Made by a program: the position numbers and the translations under genes. The notes under the pieces are model-generated. The model made no database searches. It had not been told where the DNA came from and saw only the letters and a list, made by a program, of their open reading frames with translations. DNA of 64,000 nt from Limnohabitans sp. JirII-31 (GTDB taxonomy: Bacteria > Pseudomonadota > Gammaproteobacteria > Burkholderiales > Burkholderiaceae_C): the NCBI RefSeq assembly GCF_002778315.1, contig NZ_NESA01000001.1:372001-436000 (forward strand), written 5' to 3'. This document shows, in pieces, positions 22,453 through 31,309 of this stretch (positions within the stretch are counted from its first letter, which is position 1; each line of letters begins with the position of its first letter).

Positions 22453-22665
22453 TCAGGCCTTGACGGGTTTGCAGTCTCCGCACATGAACATGCTTTGGTT
22501 GAGCAAGCGCTTGAAGGTGCCCAACGCACGCGGTTTGTGTAAACCGCATTTGTAGCAGCTCATGCTGGCTGCTGTGTGCCCAGAGCCACCAAATGGAGAC
22601 CCTCCGGCTTTGGATTTGTAGCGAAGTCCGTCGCTGGCGATCTTGGTGGTTTCGTCTCTGCTCAT
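22453..22665 (-). CDS. small zinc-ribbon-like protein
   Basis: A 70-residue protein with two Cys pairs, CYKCG near residue 37 and CGDC near residue 62, spaced as in zinc ribbons. The N-terminus is Ser/Gly-rich and basic. No enzyme motif is seen. Nucleic-acid or protein binding is possible but not shown. It is upstream of the 73-residue CxxC gene on the minus strand. Confidence 0.6.
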   Translation of the reverse strand: MSRDETTKIASDGLRYKSKAGGSPFGGSGHTAASMSCYKCGLHKPRALGTFKRLLNQSMFMCGDCKPVKA

Positions 22666-22719
22666 GCTTGTAATTTTAGGTCATGTGGATGAAGTGTGGG
22701 TGCCTGGTGTCTGGGACGC

Positions 22720-23628
22720 TCAAATCGCGTCTGCAACATGTCGATGCAAGACGGCGCGGCGCATCATGTCGCAAAAATATTCAGCGGCGGGGGTGAGTGG
22801 CAAACCGCTGCGTCGCACCAAGCAAATAGGGGGCGCAGGCAAAACTTCGCGCACAGGGATGGCTTGCACCATGTCGCGCAATGGCATGAATTGGGTCCAC
22901 TGCACGGGCAGCATCATCAGCAAGTCTGAGTGAGTGAGGGCCACCAGGAAGGACAGGGTGGAGTGAGCCTGCATGACCAAGCGAGGTGCAGGCAAGCCGT
23001 GTTGGGCAAACAAGGGGCCGAGTTCTTCTTCGGCAATGTGGGTGACGGAGGTGGTGATCCACTCGGCGTCAACCAGCTCGGCCAAAGACTTGGCATGTGC
23101 CAGCGGATGGCCTTTGCGGCCATAGATCAAGCGTGTGTTGTCAAACAGTTTTTCGCGTGTTAACTCTGGCGCCATCTCGCCAGGGTCGGGGCCCATGTAG
23201 CAGTCCACACGGCTTTCTTTGAGGTCGGCTTCGATGGTGGGGTACATCGCATCGCGTATGTCGATGGTGACATGTGGGTAGCGCGCACGAAAAGGTTGCA
23301 GTGCGTGCGGCAGCAAGGCAATGTGCGGCACGCTGGAGAGGGCCACCGTCAATCGGCCATGGGTTTCGCCGCGCAGTTGGTCGAGTTCTTCTTGGGCCAA
23401 GCGCAACTCGTTGCGCACCGCGCTGGCGCGGCGCAAAAACACCGAGCCCATGGGGGTGAGCTGCACGCCGCTGGGGCTGCGTTCGAACAGGACCACGCCC
23501 AGTTCACGCTCCAACTCTTGAATGCTGCGGCTGATGGCGGGTTGTGAGCCATTGAGTTGGCGTGCCGCCGCACGCAGGCTGCCGCGTTCGGCCACGGCCA
23601 AAAAGTCACGAACCGCGCTGAACTTCAT
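22720..23628 (-). CDS. LysR-family regulator
   Basis: A 302-residue LysR regulator with the helix-turn-helix AERGSLRAAARQLNGSQPAI then RSIQELERELG at residues 12-45, and an effector domain from about 90 on. It is divergent from the flavin monooxygenase/dioxygenase pair at 23776, which it probably controls. The intergenic region holds a 13-bp palindrome suited to a regulator dimer. Confidence 0.9.
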   Translation of the reverse strand: MKFSAVRDFLAVAERGSLRAAARQLNGSQPAISRSIQELERELGVVLFERSPSGVQLTPMGSVFLRRASAVRNELRLAQEELDQLRGETHGRLTVALSSVPHIALLPHALQPFRARYPHVTIDIRDAMYPTIEADLKESRVDCYMGPDPGEMAPELTREKLFDNTRLIYGRKGHPLAHAKSLAELVDAEWITTSVTHIAEEELGPLFAQHGLPAPRLVMQAHSTLSFLVALTHSDLLMMLPVQWTQFMPLRDMVQAIPVREVLPAPPICLVRRSGLPLTPAAEYFCDMMRRAVLHRHVADAI

Positions 23629-23652
23629 GCCATAGGCCTCGACAAAGCCGTG

Positions 23653-23665
23653 ATGTTGGCAACAT
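23653..23665. promoter_or_regulatory. candidate operator palindrome (ATGTTG-G-CAACAT)
   Basis: A perfect 6-bp inverted repeat around a single G, 24 bases from the LysR start and about 110 bases from the monooxygenase start. Position in a divergent LysR intergenic region suggests a binding site for the LysR protein; this is inference. Confidence 0.45.
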
Positions 23666-23775
23666 AGGGAAAACGAGAGGGATCGAATTTGGGCATCAGC
23701 ATTTGAATATTGTCATCTTCCCGGTTCACCAACGCATCCGTACCATCCCTAGCAATTTACAAGGGAGAGCATTGC

Positions 23776-25428
23776 ATGGGTGATTCGTTGTTGAAGACGG
23801 GGGTGTTGATCGTGGGTGCTGGGCCAGTGGGTTTGGCTTTGGCGATTGAGCTGGGACACCGATCCATTCCTTGCGTGTTGATTGAGCGCAATGAGCGTGT
23901 GGGCTATGCCCCACGTGCCAAGACCACCAATGTGCGCACCCGTGAACACTTTCGCCGTTGGGGCATTGCCGACACGCTGCGCGCTGCCTCGCCGTTTGGC
24001 ATGTATTACCCCTCCAACGTGGTGTTTTGCACCAGCTTGTCGGGCCACGAGCTGACCCGATTTGAGAACGCCATGTACTGCGCGCCAGGGCGCAACCCGC
24101 TGTATTCGGAGCATGGCCAATGGATTCCGCAGTACACGGTGGAAGAGGTGATGCGTGAGCATGCGCAATCGCTGCCGAATGTGGACTTGCGTTTCAACAC
24201 CGAGTTGACGACTTTTGAACAAGACGGAGACGGCGTACACGCGGTGGTGCGTGATTTGCGACAAGGCCAGAACATCACCATCGAGGCCAGTTTCATGGTG
24301 GGTGCCGATGGCTCGCGCAGTGTGGTGCGCGAAGGCATTGGCGCCAAGATGGAGGGCACGCGAGGTTTGTCACGCAACTACAACGTGGTGTTCAAGGCCC
24401 CAGGTTTGGCCGAAAAGCAAAAGCATGGGCCGGCCATCATGTACTGGCAAGTCAATGCCGAAGCGCCCAGTTTGATTGGTCCGATGGACCAAGGCGACAA
24501 ATGGTTCTTCATGCCCACCGGCATGAAAGAGGGCACCAAGCTGGATGTGGCGAACACGCCCGATTTGATCCGCAAAGCCACGGGCATTGACTTGCCCTAC
24601 GAGGTGCTGTCCACCGACGAGTGGGTGGCCAGCCGTTTGCTGGCCAACACCTACCGCGACCGCCGCGTGTTCTTGGCCGGCGACGCGTGTCACCTGCACC
24701 CGCCGTTTGGGGGCTACGGCATGAACATGGGTGTGGCCGATGGGGTGGATTTGGGTTGGAAGATCGCTGCCGTGCTGCAAGGCTGGGGTGGACCCGCGTT
24801 GCTCGACAGTTACGAGCAAGAGCGCAAGCCGGTGCACAACATGGTGTTGGACGAGGCGGTGGCCAACCACGCGATGCTGGGCAACCAGCTTTGGAAGGAG
24901 GGCTTGGATGGCGACAACGCCGAGGGCGCTGCGATGCGCCGCGAGGTGGGCGCTGTCATTCAGGCTGGCAAGTTGCGCGAGTTCACCACGCTGGGCGTGA
25001 TGCTGGGCTACCGTTATGAAAACTCGCCCGTGATCGTGCCGGACGGCTCACCCATGCCCGGGCATGACTACATCAACTATGTGCCGAGTTCGCGCCCCGG
25101 CTCACTCGCACCGCACGCGTGGCTGCACGATGGCTCTTCGCTGTACGACCACTTGGGTCAAGGCTTTACCTTGTTGGCGTCCAAAGACGCGCCGTCTGAG
25201 GCGATTGAGCAAGCGCGCTTGCAAGCCCGCAACGCGGGGGTGCCTTTGACGGTGATTCAGCCCAACGAAGCAGGCATTGCCGAGCTGTATCCGACACGCT
25301 TCACGCTCATTCGTCCTGACCAACATGTGACATGGCGCGCCGATGCCTGGCCACACGCAAGCGTAGGATTGTTCGAAAAAATCAGTGGTCGCAACAATTC
25401 GTTCACACCTGGAGGAGTCAAAGCATGA
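23776..25428 (+). CDS. FAD-dependent aromatic monooxygenase
   Basis: A 550-residue flavoprotein hydroxylase of the PheA/TfdB/MhpA class, which adds a hydroxyl group to a phenolic ring using NAD(P)H and O2. The dinucleotide-binding GAGPVG lies near residue 16. A VGADGSRSVVREGIGA segment is near residue 180, and the second FAD motif VFLAGDACHLHPPFGGYGMN near 300. The C-terminal thioredoxin-like domain of this class is present. ATG 23776 is chosen because AAGGGAGAG at 23761-23769 is correctly spaced; the frame is open 22 codons further upstream. The stop overlaps the next gene's ATG (ATGA), coupling it to a ring-cleavage dioxygenase. Confidence 0.88.
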   Translation: MGDSLLKTGVLIVGAGPVGLALAIELGHRSIPCVLIERNERVGYAPRAKTTNVRTREHFRRWGIADTLRAASPFGMYYPSNVVFCTSLSGHELTRFENAMYCAPGRNPLYSEHGQWIPQYTVEEVMREHAQSLPNVDLRFNTELTTFEQDGDGVHAVVRDLRQGQNITIEASFMVGADGSRSVVREGIGAKMEGTRGLSRNYNVVFKAPGLAEKQKHGPAIMYWQVNAEAPSLIGPMDQGDKWFFMPTGMKEGTKLDVANTPDLIRKATGIDLPYEVLSTDEWVASRLLANTYRDRRVFLAGDACHLHPPFGGYGMNMGVADGVDLGWKIAAVLQGWGGPALLDSYEQERKPVHNMVLDEAVANHAMLGNQLWKEGLDGDNAEGAAMRREVGAVIQAGKLREFTTLGVMLGYRYENSPVIVPDGSPMPGHDYINYVPSSRPGSLAPHAWLHDGSSLYDHLGQGFTLLASKDAPSEAIEQARLQARNAGVPLTVIQPNEAGIAELYPTRFTLIRPDQHVTWRADAWPHASVGLFEKISGRNNSFTPGGVKA

Positions 25429-26387
25429 GTTCAACCCCCCACCTCGAATCACGCCGTCCCGGCGTGTTGGCCGTTCATTCGGTCGATCGTTTTGTCTACA
25501 CCGTGCCAGACCTCAGCGTGGCGATCAAGTTCTACACCGACTTTGGTTTGGATGTGCGCCAAGTCGACCAGCGTTTGGACTTGTACACCTTTGGTCACGA
25601 CCACTGCTGGGCTTCGGTGTTTGAAGCCGGGGAGCGCAAGCAACTGCAATATGTGCGCTACGGCATCTTTGCTGAAGATGTGGCTGCATTTGAAAAGCGC
25701 GTGAAAGACTTAGGCATTGGCTGTGCGCCGCATCCGCTGGGCAGCCAAGATGGCATTTGGTTGCGCAACCCGGATGGCACGGCGGTTCAGCTGTTGGTGG
25801 CCAAGAAGGTGTCGCCATCGGTCAAGTCCACCCCCGCGCCCAAGAAGCCCGTGCCCGCTGGAAAAGGGGCCGCGCCAAGCCGCAGCCAGGTGGTGTCGAC
25901 CCGCCCTAAGCATTTGTCGCATGTGTTGTTCTTCAGCCCCGATGTGTTGCGCATGACACGCTTCGCCGAAGACGTGTTGGGCCTGCGTTTGTCAGACTCC
26001 TCGGGGGACATCATTGCCTTCATCCACACCCCTCATGGCAGCGACCATCACCTGATCGCCTTGGCCAAGTCGCATGCACCCGGCCTGCACCACAGCAGCT
26101 GGGAGGTGGGCAGCATTGACGAGGTGGGCGTGGGGTCTGAGCAAATGCGCAATGCAGGTTGGGACCGTGGCTGGGGCTTTGGCCGTCACGTGTTGGGCTC
26201 GAACTACTTCTACTACGTGCGCGATCCGTGGGGCAGTTTTTGCGAGTACTCGCACGACATCGACTTTGTGCCCGCCGACTTGGATTGGCCTGCGGCTGAC
26301 CACGCAGCCGAAGACTCGCTGTACGTGTGGGGGCCCACCATGCCCGAGGGCTTCATCACCAACCAGGAGCAGCCACTACCGGCTTGA
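25425..26387 (+). CDS. extradiol ring-cleavage dioxygenase, two VOC domains
   Basis: A 320-residue vicinal-oxygen-chelate protein like catechol 2,3-dioxygenases. Candidate iron ligands are the His in KHLSHVLFF, a His in GLHHSSWEV and the Glu in SFCEYSHDID. The N-terminal VOC domain (residues about 15-125) is joined to the C-terminal domain by an unusual Pro/Lys/Ala/Ser-rich linker at about 127-160. ATG 25425 overlaps the monooxygenase stop, with GGAGGAG just upstream. The expected route is monooxygenase to catechol-type diol, then meta cleavage. The substrate is unknown. Confidence 0.85.
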   Translation: MSSTPHLESRRPGVLAVHSVDRFVYTVPDLSVAIKFYTDFGLDVRQVDQRLDLYTFGHDHCWASVFEAGERKQLQYVRYGIFAEDVAAFEKRVKDLGIGCAPHPLGSQDGIWLRNPDGTAVQLLVAKKVSPSVKSTPAPKKPVPAGKGAAPSRSQVVSTRPKHLSHVLFFSPDVLRMTRFAEDVLGLRLSDSSGDIIAFIHTPHGSDHHLIALAKSHAPGLHHSSWEVGSIDEVGVGSEQMRNAGWDRGWGFGRHVLGSNYFYYVRDPWGSFCEYSHDIDFVPADLDWPAADHAAEDSLYVWGPTMPEGFITNQEQPLPA

Positions 26388-26780
26388 GTCGGACACCACG
26401 GCCACGATTTCAATTTGAATCAGCATGCCCATGGGCAAGTCCATCACCATGGTGTGGCGTGCCGGGCGGTCGTGTGGGTCGGGAAAGCAGGCCAACCATT
26501 CGGCGTTCAGCAGTTCGCGCAGGCTGTTGTTTTGGATGTAGGCCTTGACATGCACCACATCGTCCAAGCTGGCGCCGCCATTGCGCAACAGCGTGCGCAG
26601 GTTTTGAAACACAAACTTGGCCTGCGTGGCCGCGTCGCCGGGCAAGGTGTCGTTGGCCGGGTCGCGGCCCATGATGCCGGAGGAATAAATCGTGTTGCCC
26701 ACACGCGCGCCCATGGGAATGGGTGCGTTGCCATGGGTGATGCCGTCTACTTCGATGGAGCGGGGTCGTCTGGTGGTCAT
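26376..26780 (-). CDS. RidA family protein
   Basis: A 134-residue RidA/YjgF-type protein, a trimeric enamine/imine deaminase family that protects against reactive intermediates. The landmark Arg is in RPARHTMVMDLPMG near residue 105, and IYSSGIMGRDP near residue 31 matches the family's opening. The C-terminal IQIEIVAVV is typical. Its 3' end overlaps the dioxygenase gene by 12 bases convergently, and it may serve the neighbouring catabolic route or amino-acid metabolism. Confidence 0.88.
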   Translation of the reverse strand: MTTRRPRSIEVDGITHGNAPIPMGARVGNTIYSSGIMGRDPANDTLPGDAATQAKFVFQNLRTLLRNGGASLDDVVHVKAYIQNNSLRELLNAEWLACFPDPHDRPARHTMVMDLPMGMLIQIEIVAVVSDSSR

Positions 26781-26813
26781 GGGTCAATCTCTCATGTGGA
26801 GGGGTGGTCTTGT

Positions 26814-27278
26814 TCAGTGCGGCAGTGGCAAGGCGGTTTTGTAGCGCACTTGCTTGAGGGCAAAGCTGGAGCGAATTTTTTCGATGCCAGGGATGGGGGT
26901 GAGTTGTTCCAAGATGAACTTCTCGAGTGCCGTGATGTCGGCCACGGCGACGCGAATCAGGTAGTCGCTGTCTCCCGTCATCAGATAGCACTCCATCACC
27001 TCGTCGTGCTCGGCAATGCGTTGCTCAAACTCGGCCAAGGCCGATTTGGACTGTTCTTTCAAACTGATGGAGATGAAGACCGACAAGTTCAGCCCCAGCT
27101 GTTTGGGGTTGACCAGGGCCACATAGCGGTCAATCACGCCAGCAGCCTCCAGGGCTTTGACCCGCGTGAGGCAGGGCGAGGGCGACAGATGCACCCGTCG
27201 TGCCAGCTCGATGTTGGTGAGGGAGCTGTCGTGTTGCAGCTCCGTCAAAATGCGCAGATCGGTGGCGTCTAAATTCAT
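26814..27278 (-). CDS. Lrp/AsnC-family regulator
   Basis: A 154-residue Lrp-type regulator. The helix-turn-helix spans residues 5-50 ([19 protein letters not shown]). The RAM effector-binding domain follows, with [17 protein letters not shown] near residue 95. It is divergent from the orphan AceE-like gene at 27383, 104 bases away. This resembles the MdeR/MdeB arrangement known from Pseudomonas putida, where an Lrp-type regulator sits beside an E1 homologue, although the methionine gamma-lyase partner is not present here. Confidence 0.92.
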   Translation of the reverse strand: MNLDATDLRILTELQHDSSLTNIELARRVHLSPSPCLTRVKALEAAGVIDRYVALVNPKQLGLNLSVFISISLKEQSKSALAEFEQRIAEHDEVMECYLMTGDSDYLIRVAVADITALEKFILEQLTPIPGIEKIRSSFALKQVRYKTALPLPH

Positions 27279-27281
27279 TTC

Positions 27282-27309
27282 ATGCTTCTAAATCAATTGA
27301 TCGAAGCAT
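27282..27309. promoter_or_regulatory. candidate Lrp-type operator (28-bp interrupted palindrome)
   Basis: ATGCTTC at 27282-27288 and GAAGCAT at 27303-27309 are exact inverted arms around 14 bases containing the smaller palindrome TCAATTGA. The site begins four bases upstream of the Lrp gene's ATG, so it could give autoregulation. It is also on the promoter side of the AceE-like gene. Confidence 0.5.
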
Positions 27310-27382
27310 TTTATTTTGTTATTTGCCGAAGTCGACCTGAAAACAACAGCCTATTTGGGTCATTTTTTTTTACAGTGACCGC

Positions 27383-30001
27383 ATGACCGATCACAGCCTT
27401 CTCCCTTTCTTGGCCGCAGCCAGCGGCGATGTGGACCCCTTTGAAACAGCCGAATGGCGCGACGCATTTTTGTCGCTGGTGGCCACCCATGGCCCCGAGC
27501 GCGCGCGTTTCATTTTGGACAACTTGGTGCAACTGGCCAACACCTCCAAGGTGCAGTGGCAGCCCGAGTTGGCCACGCCCTACGTCAACAGCGTCGCGGT
27601 GGAGCAGCAGCCCGCCTTTCCGGGCGACTTGGCGATGGAAGAACGCTTGGGTTCGCTGATGCGCTGGAACGCGCTGGCCATGGTGGCCAAGGCCAATGCC
27701 GCCTACGGCGAGTTGGGCGGTCACATTGCCAGTTATGCCAGCGCCGCCGATTTGTTTGAAGTGGGCTTCAACCACTTCTTTCACGCGCGCAACACCGCGC
27801 ATGGCGGGGATCTGGTGTTCTTTCAGCCGCACAGCGCACCCGGCGTGTACGCACGCGCTTATTTGGAAGGGCGTTTGAGTGAGGCTGATTTGTCGCACTA
27901 CCGCCAAGAGCTCACAGCTCCCGAGGGTGTGCGTGGTTTGAGCAGTTACCCGCACCCTTGGCTGATGCCTGATTTCTGGCAGTTCCCCACGGGCTCGATG
28001 GGCATTGGCCCGATCAGCTCGATTTACCACGCGCGCTTCATGCGTTACCTCACACACCGCCAGTTGCAAGACTGCAGCGCACGCAAGGTGTGGGGCGTGT
28101 TTGGCGATGGCGAGATGGACGAGCCCGAGAGCATGAGTGCACTCACGCTCGCCTCGCGCGAAAAGCTCGACAACTTGGTGTGGGTGGTCAACTGCAATTT
28201 GCAGCGCTTGGACGGCCCGGTGCGTGGCAATGGCCGCATCATTGACGAGTTGGAGCGCTTGTTCCGTGGTGCCGGATGGAACGTCATCAAGCTCGTGTGG
28301 GGCAGTGATTGGGATGGTTTGTTTGCCCGCGATGTCACCGGTGCCTTGGTGCGTGCGTTTGCCGACACGGTGGATGGCCAGATGCAAACCTTTGCCGCCA
28401 AAGACGGTCGCTTCAACCGCGACACATTCTTTGGTCAAAACGAAGAGCTCGCCCGTTTGGCGCAGGGCATGACCGATGAGCAAATTGACCGCCTCAAACG
28501 CGGCGGCCACGACCTGGTGAAGATCCATGCAGCCTATGCCGCTGCGGCGAACCACCAAGGGCAACCGACGGTGATCTTGGCCCACACCAAAAAAGGCTAT
28601 GGCATGGGCGAGGCCGGGCAGGGCAAGATGACCACCCACAGCCAAAAGAAGCTCGACGAGACGGCCTTGATTGAGTTCAGAAACCGTTTCAACTTGCCGT
28701 TGACCGACGAGCAGGCCACACAGTTGCAGTTCTTCAAGCCCGCCGATGACAGCGCAGAGATGCATTACCTGCATGCGCAACGCCAACGCTTGGGCGGCTA
28801 CATGCCCCAGCGCCACACCCAAGCCGATGAGGTGCCGGTGCCTGCACTGGCCCAGTACGCGAACTTCGCGGTCAATGCAGCGGGCAAAGAAATGTCCACC
28901 ACCATGGCCTTTGTGCGCTTGCTGGGTAACTTGCTCAAAGACTCCGCGCTGGGGCCACGCATTGTGCCCATCGTGGCCGATGAGGCGCGTACCTTTGGCA
29001 TGGCCAACTTGTTCAAACAGGTCGGCATTTACTCCAGCGTGGGCCAGCGCTACGAGCCGGAAGACATTGGCTCGGTGCTGAGCTACCGCGAGGCCTTGGA
29101 TGGTCAAATTTTGGAAGAAGGCATCAGCGAGGCTGGCGCCATTGCCAGCTGGACAGCGGCGGCCACCAGCTACAGCGTGCACGGTTTGGCCATGTTGCCG
29201 TTCTACATTTACTACTCGATGTTTGGTTTTCAGCGCGTGGGCGACGCCATTTGGGCCGCCGCAGACCAACGTGCGCGGGGCTTCTTGTTGGGGGCCACGT
29301 CTGGGCGCACCACGCTGGGCGGTGAAGGTTTGCAACACCAAGACGGCAGCAGCCATTTGGTGGCCGCCACGATTCCCAATTGCCGAGCCTACGACCCAGC
29401 CTATGCGGGCGAGATGGCGGTGATCGTGGACCACGGCATGCGCGAGATGTTGGTCGAGCAGCGCGATGTTTTCTACTACGTCACCTTGATGAACGAAAAC
29501 TACGCCCAACCCGATTTGCCCGTGGGTGTGGCGCAAGACGTGATTCGCGGTTGCTACAAGTTCAATACCTTCGAGGTCACGCAAGCCCAGGCGCCACGTG
29601 TGACCTTGATGGGCTCGGGCGCGATCTTGACCGAGGTGGTCAAAGCCGCCGAAACGCTGGCGGCACAAGGTATTGCCAGCGATGTGTACAGCGTCACCAG
29701 TTGGAGTGAGTTGGCGCGTGATGGCCTGGCGTGCGAAGAACGCGCGATGGCTGGCAATGCCACACCGGGCGCGCCGTTTGTGCAGCAACAGTTGGCGCAC
29801 AGCCAAGGCCCCATCGTGGCGGCCACCGACTATGTGCGCGCAGTGCCAGAGAGTGTGCGTGCGTATTTGCCAGCGGGCCGTCGTTACCTGAGCTTAGGCA
29901 CCGACGGGTTTGGCCGCAGCGACACGCGCGCGGCTTTGCGTGCCTTCTTCCATGTGGATGCGGCCAGCATTGTCAAAGCTGCTTTGTATGCCTTACGGTA
30001 A
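27383..30001 (+). CDS. AceE-like 2-oxoacid dehydrogenase E1 (pyruvate/2-oxobutyrate type)
   Basis: An 872-residue homodimeric E1 like pyruvate dehydrogenase AceE, slightly shorter than housekeeping AceE (about 890). The thiamine-diphosphate motif runs from G241-D-G-E to N270-C-N272. The N-terminus reads DVDPFETAEWRDAF, as in AceE. The central and C-terminal transketolase-like domains are full length. No E2 (lipoyl acyltransferase) or E3 gene is nearby, so it must borrow partners or act on a different 2-oxo acid. The Lrp-type gene next door points to a specialised catabolic role, as for MdeB. Confidence 0.85.
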   Translation: MTDHSLLPFLAAASGDVDPFETAEWRDAFLSLVATHGPERARFILDNLVQLANTSKVQWQPELATPYVNSVAVEQQPAFPGDLAMEERLGSLMRWNALAMVAKANAAYGELGGHIASYASAADLFEVGFNHFFHARNTAHGGDLVFFQPHSAPGVYARAYLEGRLSEADLSHYRQELTAPEGVRGLSSYPHPWLMPDFWQFPTGSMGIGPISSIYHARFMRYLTHRQLQDCSARKVWGVFGDGEMDEPESMSALTLASREKLDNLVWVVNCNLQRLDGPVRGNGRIIDELERLFRGAGWNVIKLVWGSDWDGLFARDVTGALVRAFADTVDGQMQTFAAKDGRFNRDTFFGQNEELARLAQGMTDEQIDRLKRGGHDLVKIHAAYAAAANHQGQPTVILAHTKKGYGMGEAGQGKMTTHSQKKLDETALIEFRNRFNLPLTDEQATQLQFFKPADDSAEMHYLHAQRQRLGGYMPQRHTQADEVPVPALAQYANFAVNAAGKEMSTTMAFVRLLGNLLKDSALGPRIVPIVADEARTFGMANLFKQVGIYSSVGQRYEPEDIGSVLSYREALDGQILEEGISEAGAIASWTAAATSYSVHGLAMLPFYIYYSMFGFQRVGDAIWAAADQRARGFLLGATSGRTTLGGEGLQHQDGSSHLVAATIPNCRAYDPAYAGEMAVIVDHGMREMLVEQRDVFYYVTLMNENYAQPDLPVGVAQDVIRGCYKFNTFEVTQAQAPRVTLMGSGAILTEVVKAAETLAAQGIASDVYSVTSWSELARDGLACEERAMAGNATPGAPFVQQQLAHSQGPIVAATDYVRAVPESVRAYLPAGRRYLSLGTDGFGRSDTRAALRAFFHVDAASIVKAALYALR

Positions 30002-30994
30002 GGTGTGTTGCAGGGCACGGTTGAAGTAGCTCAAGTCCAAAAACTTGTCGGGTGCTGGTGCTTTGCCACCCCATTGGCCTTCGATCTCGGCGCGTAAGGC
30101 CAACACGTTTTTGAAGCCCTGCATGTCGAGCGCGCAGTCTTTGGACAAGCCGCTGCCCGATGGGTCGTTCAAGGCTTGGTAAGTCATCTCGGCTTTGTTG
30201 GCGTCGAGCTTCAACTCACGCGACAGCACCTTCAGGGTGAGTGCTTTTTGCGCGGGGTCTTGGGCCGCGCGGCAGCCTTCGATGTAAGCCGCGATGTAGC
30301 GCTCAACAGCCGATGCATGGGCAGCGGCCCAAGGGCGCATCACAAAAATACCACCGGCTTGGTAAGGACCGTACAACGCCGTGGTGGTGCCCAAGCTTTT
30401 GGCGCCACGTTCTTTGGCCAAGAAGTTCCAGGGTGGGTTGAGCAGGGTGGCCGCTCCAGCCGGACTGTCCAAACCTTTGAAGCGATTTTCTGAGCCGCCC
30501 AGTGGGTCAATCTTGTAGTCTTTGCCTTCCACCAAGCCTGCGTCTTTGAGGATTTTGCGGCCAATCAGGGCGTACGCCGTGTCGGGTGCGTCCACCACAT
30601 AGGTGCGCCCGCGCATGTCAGACGGCTTGTTGATGTCTTGGCGCACCAGCATTTCGTTCATGCCGCCATCGCCCCCAGAAAGAATGACCACATCCTTTTT
30701 GGCCACCTCAATCATGGCAATGGCGTTGTCGACGGCTGCGTGTGCAATGTCAAATTTGCCTTCGGCCAAACCTGCGCGTTGTTGCTCAGAGTTGGGGGTG
30801 AACTGCATCACCGGGGTGATGCCCCGACGGGCAAAGTAGCCTTTTTCCATCGCCATGTAGATGGGGATGTTGCTGGCACCACGGAACACATTGACACGCA
30901 GAGTGACAGGGTCGTTGGCAGGCGCTTGAGTCACAGGGGTGGCGCTGCATGCGGCAAGGCAAAGGGCGATAGAGGCGGTGAGGGTTTTGTACAT
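29993..30994 (-). CDS. NMT1/THI5-like substrate-binding lipoprotein
   Basis: A 333-residue periplasmic binding protein of the NMT1/SsuA-like superfamily. A lipoprotein signal is visible: SIALCLAAC, with the Cys near residue 17 as the lipidation site. The binding-protein core includes NIPIYMAMEKGYFARRGI and a PSDMRGRTYVVDAPDTAYA hinge segment. ATG 30994 is preferred over a TTG 12 bases earlier because it gives a proper lipobox distance. No ABC permease or ATPase is adjacent, so it is an orphan receptor. Its 3' end overlaps the AceE-like stop by nine bases. Confidence 0.8.
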   Translation of the reverse strand: MYKTLTASIALCLAACSATPVTQAPANDPVTLRVNVFRGASNIPIYMAMEKGYFARRGITPVMQFTPNSEQQRAGLAEGKFDIAHAAVDNAIAMIEVAKKDVVILSGGDGGMNEMLVRQDINKPSDMRGRTYVVDAPDTAYALIGRKILKDAGLVEGKDYKIDPLGGSENRFKGLDSPAGAATLLNPPWNFLAKERGAKSLGTTTALYGPYQAGGIFVMRPWAAAHASAVERYIAAYIEGCRAAQDPAQKALTLKVLSRELKLDANKAEMTYQALNDPSGSGLSKDCALDMQGFKNVLALRAEIEGQWGGKAPAPDKFLDLSYFNRALQHTLP

Positions 30995-31009
30995 GGTGTC
31001 TTTCAAGGG

Positions 31010-31291
31010 TTAGCGAATGTATTGTTCGCAGCTTTTCTTCTTTTTGTCGTCGGAAATTCGTTTGCAGTATTTCGCGTCGTTGTTGACTTTGGCCAGGCAT
31101 TTGTTTTGCAAATCGCCGTTGCCAATGCGGTTGCAGAACTCGGCTTTGTTGGCATCGATGGCTTGGCAGTAGAGTTTTTTGTCGTTGTTCTGGATACCGT
31201 TGCAGCCTTCGTAATCTGCTTTTTGCGCGTAGTCTTTGGTGGCCGCCGTGGCGTTCAAGCACAGCATCAACAGCACAATCAATAGGCGCAT
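31010..31291 (-). CDS. small secreted Cys-repeat protein
   Basis: A 93-residue protein with a Sec signal peptide (LLIVLLMLCLNATA) and six Cys in the mature part. They are spaced C-x11-C-x10-C-x11-C-x10-C-x11-C, i.e. a repeating unit of about 23 residues containing NDKKLYC / GDLQNKC / DDKKKKSC-like segments. The regularity suggests a helical disulfide repeat. I do not recognise a named family. It sits 15 bases upstream of the orphan lipoprotein gene, and both are exported. Confidence 0.65.
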   Translation of the reverse strand: MRLLIVLLMLCLNATAATKDYAQKADYEGCNGIQNNDKKLYCQAIDANKAEFCNRIGNGDLQNKCLAKVNNDAKYCKRISDDKKKKSCEQYIR

Positions 31292-31309
31292 GGTGTTCTC
31301 CTTGAAGTC

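Noticed and set aside
27311..29806. An 831-codon open frame on the minus strand under the AceE-like gene
   Set aside because: It is rich in His, Arg and Gly with no domain, and mirrors the codon bias of the real plus-strand gene with its thiamine-diphosphate motif.
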